DNA of 10,772 nt from an uncultured Collinsella sp. (lineage in GTDB: Bacteria > Actinomycetota > Coriobacteriia > Coriobacteriales > Coriobacteriaceae): assembly GCA_900555355.1 (NCBI GenBank), contig USKV01000036.1:1-10772 (forward strand), in the 5' to 3' direction. Below are positions 6,047 through 10,772 of the stretch, piece by piece (positions within the stretch are counted from its first letter, which is position 1; each line of letters starts with the position of its first letter). Position numbers and translations under genes: made by a program. A model generated the notes under the pieces. It did not search any database and was not told the origin of the DNA. It was given only the letters and a program-made list of their open reading frames with translations.

Positions 6047-6081
6047 TGCATATCTACGCAAATCTATTGCATATTCATGCA
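6047..6081 (-). promoter_or_regulatory. Tandem ARG boxes (ArgR operator) upstream of argC
   Basis: Minus strand: box 1 is TGCATGAATATGCA (6081-6068), a perfect palindrome around a 4-nt spacer. Box 2 is TGCGTAGATATGCA (6060-6047), with one mismatch. Their centres are 21 bp apart, two helical turns, which is the known arrangement of paired ARG boxes bound by an ArgR hexamer. A weaker TGCGCATTGGTGCA lies at 5998-5985, closer to the gene. No convincing -10/-35 pair could be picked out. Arginine-dependent repression of the operon is inferred. Confidence 0.7.
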
Positions 6082-6121
6082 TTGAAACAGTCCCGACACA
6101 TTCACTCGAAGGAATTGACAA

Positions 6122-6182
6122 ATAAATGCGGGCCCCATATTGCCCAGTGCGCCTTACGGTGACGTTGCAATGTGGGGCCCGC
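6122..6182 (-). terminator. Terminator of the flavin uptake operon
   Basis: On the minus strand a 15-bp stem, GCGGGCCCCACATTG (6182-6168) with CAATATGGGGCCCGC (6142-6128), has one imperfect pair and a 25-nt loop, and runs into ATTTATTTG. It begins 45 nt after the last gene of the operon and isolates it from argC. The stem is nearly symmetrical, but a T-rich tail is seen only on this strand. Confidence 0.75.
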
Positions 6183-6226
6183 TACATGCGAGAATTTGAA
6201 TTGTCGAAGCTTGCTGAGAGACTCGT

Positions 6227-6637
6227 TTAGAGCTCGATCGGCACCCATTCGTCATGGTTGCAGATAAAGGCCTCGGGTTCCTCCACGCTAAAGAAGACAA
6301 GCGTGGGATCGCCTGCGCCCTCGTAGTGCTCGCCTAGGCGCTCCAGGTGCTTCCAGCCTGCCTCGCGCATATCGGGAGCGGCCTGGTCATCCAGACCCGC
6401 ACGCCCGCGCAAGATGAGCCAGCCATGGCCCGGCCACCAACTCGTGGCCTCAAAGCGCTGGTTTTGCAGCAGCTCTTGCCACACATCTTTGGTGCGCGCC
6501 GTTACAAACCACAGCTTGCCGTCCTGGATCTGCGCAAACGAAAACGGACGCACATGCGGCTGTCCGTCAACGCTCGTCGCCAAATACCATGCCGGCACCG
6601 ACGTCAGATACTCCAACACCGTATTCAATCCGTCCAT
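6227..6637 (-). CDS. Pyridoxamine 5'-phosphate oxidase-like flavin-binding protein (paralogue 1)
   Basis: A 136-aa protein of the split beta-barrel (PNPOx-like) family, which binds FMN, F420 or haem. Visible blocks are VPAWYLAT near the start, QPHVRPFSFA, DGKLWFVTARTKDVWQEL, and a C-terminal LVFFSVEE stretch. The RPFSFA / GKLWF / KDV pattern matches the small single-domain members often annotated as nitroreductase- or PNPOx-like, whose substrates are mostly unknown. It is not a PdxH: it is too short and lacks the PNPOx C-terminal domain. The start chosen is ATG 6637, because AGGAGG lies 4 nt before it; a GTG in frame at 6652 would place that ribosome site inside the gene. It is the last gene of the riboswitch-led operon. 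It resembles its neighbour 6691-7137 closely enough (about 40 % by eye) to be a tandem duplicate. Confidence 0.75.
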   Translation of the reverse strand: MDGLNTVLEYLTSVPAWYLATSVDGQPHVRPFSFAQIQDGKLWFVTARTKDVWQELLQNQRFEATSWWPGHGWLILRGRAGLDDQAAPDMREAGWKHLERLGEHYEGAGDPTLVFFSVEEPEAFICNHDEWVPIEL

Positions 6638-6690
6638 GTGTCCTCCTGGCACTCGTCTTTTGGGTCGGGGCTGTTTTAGCTGCCTTAGGG

Positions 6691-7137
6691 TTAAAGCTCC
6701 AGACGTTCCTCGCTGCCGTCGATATCACAGAAGCGGGCGGCGATATTGCGCATCGAGAAAAATGCAAGGCGACCGTCGTTGGCGCTATCGTGTTGCTCGC
6801 CAATGCCCACCATGTGCTTAAAGCCGGCTTGGCGCACCCGGTCGCTCACGACCGCGTCGTCCTCGAGCGTGGCCTCGCCGGTCAGCACAATCCAACACTC
6901 CCCCGGTTTCCAACCCGAAACCTCAAACTTGGGGTTCGCGCTGAGCTCGGCCCACACGTCCTTATCGCGCGAGGTGCAAAACCACAGCTTGCCATCATCG
7001 ACCATGGCAAACGAGAACGGCCTCACGCGCGGCTGATGTCCGTCCGTCACGTCGATCGTGGCAAGATACCACGCCGGAATACGCCTAAGATACGAACAGG
7101 CGCGCTCGAGCTGCGCCGTGCGGTCGTTGTCGGTCAT
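6691..7137 (-). CDS. Pyridoxamine 5'-phosphate oxidase-like flavin-binding protein (paralogue 2)
   Basis: A 148-aa member of the PNPOx-like split-barrel family. It carries the same blocks as paralogue 1: IPAWYLAT, QPRVRPFSFA, DGKLWFCTSRDKDVWAEL, a Trp-rich strand SGWKPGECWIVL, and QAGFKHMVGIGEQ, with LAFFSM near the end. No membrane segment or signal peptide is seen, so it should be cytoplasmic. AAAGGGG lies 5-7 nt before the ATG. It begins 30 nt after the ecfT stop and ends 53 nt before paralogue 1, so all are probably one transcript under the FMN riboswitch. FMN as cofactor is the most economical reading, given the riboflavin uptake genes in front. The reaction is unknown; flavin storage, reductase or redox sensing are all possible. 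Confidence 0.75.
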   Translation of the reverse strand: MTDNDRTAQLERACSYLRRIPAWYLATIDVTDGHQPRVRPFSFAMVDDGKLWFCTSRDKDVWAELSANPKFEVSGWKPGECWIVLTGEATLEDDAVVSDRVRQAGFKHMVGIGEQHDSANDGRLAFFSMRNIAARFCDIDGSEERLEL

Positions 7138-7167
7138 AGGGACCCCTTTCTTGCGCTCGAATCGCGC

Positions 7168-7968
7168 CTAAACAAGTTGAAGATTGATGACGATGACGCA
7201 GATGAGCAGCAACGCCGTCACCACCGCCGCCAACGCGTCGCCGCGGCCAAATGCAAGCGCATGCAGACGTGTGCGGCCCTGCTCGCCATGATAGCAACGG
7301 GCATCCATGGCGGCAGACAGCGTCTCGGCATGACGGAACACGCCCGTGAACAGTGGAATCGCCACACTGCCGAGCATACGCACGCCGCCGAGCGGGCCTC
7401 CCGTCACGCGCGCACCGCGGCTCGCCTGCGCATCGGCCGTCTGCTTCATCTCGGTGGCGAACTGCGGCATAAAGCGCAACGCGATGCCCATGATCATGCC
7501 GAGCTCATGCGCCGGAAGCCCCACGCGCGCAAACGGTGCGAGCAGACGCTCAAAGCCCGCGGTGAGGTCGAGCGTCGGTGTGGTGAGCGTGATAGCGCTC
7601 ATACCGGCCATCATCAAGGTCAGGCGGCACGCCATAAAGGCGGCGGAATGTAGCGAGCCCTCGCTTATCTGCAAAAAGCCGAGCTGCCACAGAATGCGCC
7701 CGCTCTGGTCGGAAAACAGGTTGAGCACCGCGACCACCGCGACAATCGCCAGCAGCGGTGCCATCGATGACAGGACGCGACGAGCCGGCACCCGGGACAC
7801 GGTATAGATCAGGACAACGAAGATTGCGACCGGGACCAGTCCGCGGAAGCTGCTGACCGTGAGCGTCGTGATCAGAAACACAAAGCCCAGGAGCAACTTG
7901 GTTCGCGGGTCCAGGCGGTGGATTGCACTATCGCCGGGATAGTAGCTGCCAAACGAAAACGCCTCCAT
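7168..7968 (-). CDS. ecfT: ECF transporter transmembrane component EcfT
   Basis: The membrane scaffold of the energy-coupling factor transporter: it links the S-component (RibU) to the two ATPases and transmits ATP-driven movement. The 266-aa protein has hydrophobic segments near 25-58, 69-86, 111-130 and 156-170, and a C-terminal one at 245-266. Two coupling-helix signatures are present: ASRGAR (182-187) and MDARCYHG (221-228) followed by RTRL, the two arginine-containing motifs that dock into the ATPases. The second has Cys instead of the textbook Gly after Arg, a form I recall from many EcfT proteins. The ATG overlaps the TAA of the ATPase gene by 1 nt (TAATG), which points to translational coupling. 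It may also serve other S-components encoded elsewhere. Confidence 0.93.
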   Translation of the reverse strand: MEAFSFGSYYPGDSAIHRLDPRTKLLLGFVFLITTLTVSSFRGLVPVAIFVVLIYTVSRVPARRVLSSMAPLLAIVAVVAVLNLFSDQSGRILWQLGFLQISEGSLHSAAFMACRLTLMMAGMSAITLTTPTLDLTAGFERLLAPFARVGLPAHELGMIMGIALRFMPQFATEMKQTADAQASRGARVTGGPLGGVRMLGSVAIPLFTGVFRHAETLSAAMDARCYHGEQGRTRLHALAFGRGDALAAVVTALLLICVIVINLQLV

Positions 7969-9872
7969 TAGCAGCCCTCCTCTCGCGCGACCGTCTTGGA
8001 TTTGGCCTTGTCCGAAACGTTAGAAGAACCGTCTGAGCAACCGATCAGCAAATCTGCCAACTCGTCGGCCAACGACTCAACCGTATAGAGCCCGCCGCGA
8101 TGCAGCGGCACGCCCGCTTCCGCGAGCGCCAACGCCATGCGCTGGGCAGCGGGAACACCCAAGCCGATTGATTTAAGCTCATCCGCATGCGCAAAAACCT
8201 GAGCGGGCGTGCCCTCGGCAAACACCGCACCTTTGTTCATCACGACAATACGGTCGCAGCAATTGGCCAGGTCATCCATACTGTGCGAAACCATGACGAC
8301 GGTCAGGCCCTCGTCATGAAGATGGCCGATGAGCTCCAGGAAATCCCTGCGGGCTGCCGGATCGAGCCCCGACATGGGCTCATCGAGTACCAGGACCTCG
8401 GGCTCCATGGCAAGCACGCCAGCAAACGCCACGCGCCGCTGCTGCCCGCCCGAGAGCTCAAAGGGGCTCTTGTCGCCCACCGTGGCCAGGTCGAGGCCCA
8501 CGCGCGCGAGCGATGACTCAACGCGGCGGGCAACCTCGGCCTGCGACAAGCCAAGGTTACGCGGACCAAATGCCACGTCCTGTGCCACGGTCTCGGCAAA
8601 CAGCTGACGCTCTGGATACTGAAACACCACGCCGACCTTTGCCTTAACCGCGGCGGCATCTTTCTTGTTTGCCAGGTCGAGCCCCAATGCGTAAACAGAA
8701 CCCTCCTGGGGACGAATCAGGCCGTTGAGATGCTGAACCAGCGTCGATTTACCCGAACCGGTATGGCCCGCAAGGCCCAGGAACTCGCCACGACGCACCG
8801 TTAGCGACACATCACGCAACGCCCAGGGGCTGCTCGGGTCGTTGCCCCAGAGGGCCTGTTTGTTCGATGCACCCTCGGCGGCTAAGCGCTTGTGCCAACG
8901 GCGACGCTCGCGGGCGCTCAGCGAATAGCTATACGAAAGGTGCGAAATCTCGATGACGGGCTGCAGCGCGTTGTCCTCATTGTCTGCCGGAACAGCGCCG
9001 TCAGCGATTTCCGACTGGGATGCGGAAGACTGCCCCGCGGTGCCCGCCTCACTTCGCTCGGTATAGGCCTGCGCAACCTCGGCAACCATATCCGCCTCGC
9101 GCACCTGCGCGTGAACGGGCACGCCCTTCGCACGAAGCGCCCTGCCAAGACAGCACGATGCCGGCATATCCAGGTTCAGCCGCGCGAGTTCGTCCGCCTG
9201 CGTCAAGATTTCATCGGGAGTACCGAGCATGGCAACGCGGCCCGCTTGGAAGACAGCAACGCGATCGGCCTCAGCGGCCTCTTCCATAAAGTGCGTAATC
9301 ATCACGATGGTCATGCCGCGTTCGTGCAGCGCGTGACAGGCCTTCATAAGGCCCTTGCGCCCGCGCGGATCGAGCATCGAGGACGCCTCGTCCAAAATGA
9401 GCACACGCGGCTCCATGGCGAGCACGCCGGCAAGCGCCACGCGCTGCTTTTGTCCGCCCGAGAGAGCGTGGGTCTCGTGTCGCTCAAAGCCCACCAGGCC
9501 CACGGCCTTCAGCACATCCCGCACACGCTGCGCGATCTGGGCCGATGGCACGCCCAAGTTTTCGGGACCAAAGGCAACATCGTCTTCGACAAGCGTCGCC
9601 ACAAGCTGGTCGTCGGGATTCTGGAATACCATGCCCGCGGTCGAACGAATGTCGTAGACCAGCTCGGGGTCGGACGCATCCATGCCGTTGATGCGTACCG
9701 TGCCCGCATCGGGCTGCAACAGTGCATTCAGATGCTTGGCAAACGTCGACTTGCCCGACCCATTGCCACCGAGGATGCAGAAAAACTCCCCGTCCTCGAT
9801 GTTCAGATCGACACCGTCGAGTGCCGACACGGCACCGTCATAGCTAAAGGAAACGCCCCGACACTCAATCAT
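7968..9872 (-). CDS. ecfA: Fused EcfA1-EcfA2 ATPase of an ECF transporter
   Basis: One 634-aa chain holds both ABC ATPases that power vitamin uptake. Half 1 (about 1-235) has Walker A GGNGSGKST (Lys41), Q-loop Gln84, LSGGQ 137-141, Walker B VLILDEASSMLDP (Glu162) and His194; the DEA-SMLDP form is typical of EcfA1. Half 2 (about 304-590) has Walker A GHTGSGKST (Lys375), Gln418 in FQYPERQLF, LSGGQ 473-477, VLVLDEPMSGLDP (Glu498) and His530, typical of EcfA2. All catalytic residues are present in both. They are joined by a Ser/Ala/Glu-rich linker (~271-303). Half 2 also has an Arg/Lys-rich insertion of about 30 residues (318-348) before Walker A, not usual in EcfA2. The ATG overlaps the ribU TGA by 4 nt (ATGA). 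In most bacteria these are two separate genes. Confidence 0.93.
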   Translation of the reverse strand: MIECRGVSFSYDGAVSALDGVDLNIEDGEFFCILGGNGSGKSTFAKHLNALLQPDAGTVRINGMDASDPELVYDIRSTAGMVFQNPDDQLVATLVEDDVAFGPENLGVPSAQIAQRVRDVLKAVGLVGFERHETHALSGGQKQRVALAGVLAMEPRVLILDEASSMLDPRGRKGLMKACHALHERGMTIVMITHFMEEAAEADRVAVFQAGRVAMLGTPDEILTQADELARLNLDMPASCCLGRALRAKGVPVHAQVREADMVAEVAQAYTERSEAGTAGQSSASQSEIADGAVPADNEDNALQPVIEISHLSYSYSLSARERRRWHKRLAAEGASNKQALWGNDPSSPWALRDVSLTVRRGEFLGLAGHTGSGKSTLVQHLNGLIRPQEGSVYALGLDLANKKDAAAVKAKVGVVFQYPERQLFAETVAQDVAFGPRNLGLSQAEVARRVESSLARVGLDLATVGDKSPFELSGGQQRRVAFAGVLAMEPEVLVLDEPMSGLDPAARRDFLELIGHLHDEGLTVVMVSHSMDDLANCCDRIVVMNKGAVFAEGTPAQVFAHADELKSIGLGVPAAQRMALALAEAGVPLHRGGLYTVESLADELADLLIGCSDGSSNVSDKAKSKTVAREEGC

Positions 9873-10459
9873 GCGCGGCCTTTGACCTGGTCCTTCTTGG
9901 GCGTGATGAGATTAGAGACCGCCTTGTACACCGCCAGCGTCAACACCGAGTTGAGCACGGTCTTGATGAGGTTGAACGGCAGCACGGCGGGAATCATGAG
10001 CGGGGCGATCACATCGACCGAGCCATACCAGAACCAAACGCCGATGGTCAGGTTCGCGACCATGGACAGCGCCGTAGCGGCAATGACACCGAGCGCCAGG
10101 CCAATCACGGCACCCTTATAGGTATGCATTTTCTGGTAGACGATAGCCGCGGGCAGAATGTAGCCCAGCGTGGCAACCAGGTTCATAAGCGCGCCGACCC
10201 AGTCACCCGTGGTAAGCGCATGGATGACGATCGCCATGACGGCAACGGCAGTGCCGGCACCAGGACCATACGCAAATCCACACACCATCGCCGGCACCAG
10301 CGACGGGTCATACGTCAAAAACGGCGCCGAAGGAAGGATGGGCAGCTGCACATACATAAACAGTGCTCCCAAGGCGCACATCAACGCCATGGTAACGAGC
10401 TGTTTGGTGCTCCACCTATTCGTGTTCTCAAAATGGATATGCTGCGACTGTTCAGACAT
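9869..10459 (-). CDS. ribU: Riboflavin ECF transporter S-component (RibU)
   Basis: Membrane protein that binds riboflavin outside and, with EcfT and the ATPases, moves it into the cell. The 196-aa chain has about six hydrophobic segments. It shows PFLTYDPSLVPAMVCGFAYGPGAG (46-69), a close fit to the RibU pattern of P-F-L-x-Y-D followed by a GP-x-x-G, and a final helix beginning PFNLIKTVLN (161-170). The start is ATG 10459, with AGGTG 5 nt upstream. An in-frame ATG at 10480 lies inside the conserved 3' strand of the riboswitch, so it is not the real start. The FMN riboswitch directly in front supports riboflavin as substrate rather than another vitamin. It overlaps the ATPase gene by 4 nt. Confidence 0.93.
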   Translation of the reverse strand: MSEQSQHIHFENTNRWSTKQLVTMALMCALGALFMYVQLPILPSAPFLTYDPSLVPAMVCGFAYGPGAGTAVAVMAIVIHALTTGDWVGALMNLVATLGYILPAAIVYQKMHTYKGAVIGLALGVIAATALSMVANLTIGVWFWYGSVDVIAPLMIPAVLPFNLIKTVLNSVLTLAVYKAVSNLITPKKDQVKGRA

Positions 10460-10474
10460 AAGATCACCTGCCTC

Positions 10475-10655
10475 TTTCATCCGGACTCTAACCGTTGGTA
10501 CTGGGATCTCACCAGTTCAGCCGGCATGCGAACCAACACACGCACGGGTCGCGGACTCATCGGCTCGGTCGCAGGCATCTCGCCTGCGCCACGGCGTCCC
10601 TTTGACACCGCCCGATTTACCGCCAGTGGGGAATTTCACCCCGCCCTGAAACAGC
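10475..10655 (-). ncRNA. FMN riboswitch (RFN element)
   Basis: Minus-strand sequence carries the RFN core: AGGGCGGGGTGAAATTCCCC (10646-10627) then ACTGGCGGT, a variable arm, AGTCCGCGACCC, an ACTGG-TGAGATC-CCAGT hairpin (10516-10500), and ACCAACGGTTAGAGTCC then GGATGAAAG closing P1 (TTTC with GAAA). The variable arm contains an extra perfect hairpin GCAGGC-GAGAT-GCCTGC (10587-10571), making this copy longer than average. The aptamer ends only a few bases before the ribU Shine-Dalgarno (10469-10465), with no room for a terminator. FMN binding therefore most likely blocks ribosome access (inference). Through overlaps and coupling this would affect the whole operon. Confidence 0.95.
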
Positions 10656-10662
10656 AATTGCA

Positions 10663-10690
10663 AGTGTAGCACGGGCAGGTATTCGTGCAA
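10663..10690 (-). promoter_or_regulatory. Promoter of the riboswitch-ribU operon
   Basis: On the minus strand TTGCAC (10690-10685), a 16-nt spacer and TGC-TACACT (extended -10, box at 10668-10663). The predicted start falls at about 10656, right at the 5' edge of the aptamer, which supports the call. The -35 is a 3/6 match. Confidence 0.6.
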
Positions 10691-10718
10691 GTATGCCAAG
10701 AGTAATTTGTGGCGGGGA

Positions 10719-10772
10719 TCAGTTGCCGCAACAGCCACGTTTCCCACCCATCCCAAAGTAACGCGCCTTTCG
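10719..10772 (-). CDS. Possible C-terminal end of an upstream gene (partial)
   Basis: The minus strand is open from the window edge for 17 codons (ending in a Gly/Cys-rich KRGCCGN) and stops at TGA 10721-10719, about 29 nt before the ribU promoter. The Gly- and Cys-rich tail is plausible for a real protein, and its position would suit an upstream neighbour. The stretch is too short to identify, and the other frames are not excluded. Treat as a hint only. Confidence 0.25.
   Translation of the reverse strand, partial: RKARYFGMGGKRGCCGN

Noticed and set aside
6589..10121. Plus-strand frames opposite the PNPOx-like, ecfT and ecfA genes (for example 6589-7653 and 8892-10121)
   Set aside because: No ribosome sites or domains, and complete conserved proteins on the other strand.
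10460..10480. Upstream ATG extending RibU by 7 residues
   Set aside because: It falls in the conserved riboswitch 3' strand (GGATGAAAG); the ribosome site lies between it and ATG 10459.
10517..10756. 79-codon minus-strand frame over the riboswitch and its promoter
   Set aside because: It reads straight through the conserved FMN aptamer; no function expected.

Overview
The window looks like chromosomal DNA from a GC-rich, gut-type actinobacterium of the Coriobacteriia, probably Collinsella-like. This is inferred from the flavour of the proteins (AsnB- and DnaK-like peptides, RibU-type ECF transporter, arg genes) and high-GC codon use; no taxonomic marker gene was available to confirm it. Nearly all protein genes lie on the minus strand and form two operons separated by a strong terminator.

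Left end (1-1074). A 61-codon minus-strand gene starts like asparagine synthetase B and ends like the C-terminus of DnaK. Divergent from it is a complete tRNA-Val(UAC) on the plus strand with its own extended -10 promoter and a terminator. Downstream, the last 18 nt of the tRNA and a decayed copy of its terminator are repeated 186 bp further on. This is the signature expected of integration at a tRNA 3' end. An AT-rich, inverted-repeat-bounded element of about 217 bp (741-957) follows, and then the terminator of the arg operon.

Arginine operon (1075-5960, minus). Transcription order is argC, argJ, argB, argD: N-acetylglutamyl-phosphate reductase, ornithine acetyltransferase, N-acetylglutamate kinase and acetylornithine aminotransferase. 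With the ArgJ acetyl cycle these four convert glutamate to ornithine. Two 14-bp palindromes, centred exactly 21 bp apart upstream of argC, look like a tandem ArgR operator. A terminator-like structured intercistronic region lies between argC and argJ.

Flavin uptake operon (6227-10690, minus). A promoter, an FMN riboswitch and then ribU (ECF S-component), a fused EcfA1-EcfA2 ATPase, ecfT, and two paralogous pyridoxamine-5'-phosphate-oxidase-like flavin-binding proteins. ribU/ecfA and ecfA/ecfT overlap by 4 and 1 nt, and the two oxidase-like genes follow at 30 and 53 nt, before a hairpin terminator at 6122-6182. FMN would repress translation of the riboflavin importer. The two small flavin-binding genes sit in the same transcript and are likely coordinated with flavin supply.

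The most notable points are the AsnB/DnaK chimeric mini-gene, the tRNA-end duplication with its neighbouring inverted-repeat element, the single-chain EcfA1-A2 with an unusual insertion, and the link between a flavin riboswitch and two uncharacterised flavin-binding proteins. I found no CRISPR array, transposase or integrase gene.
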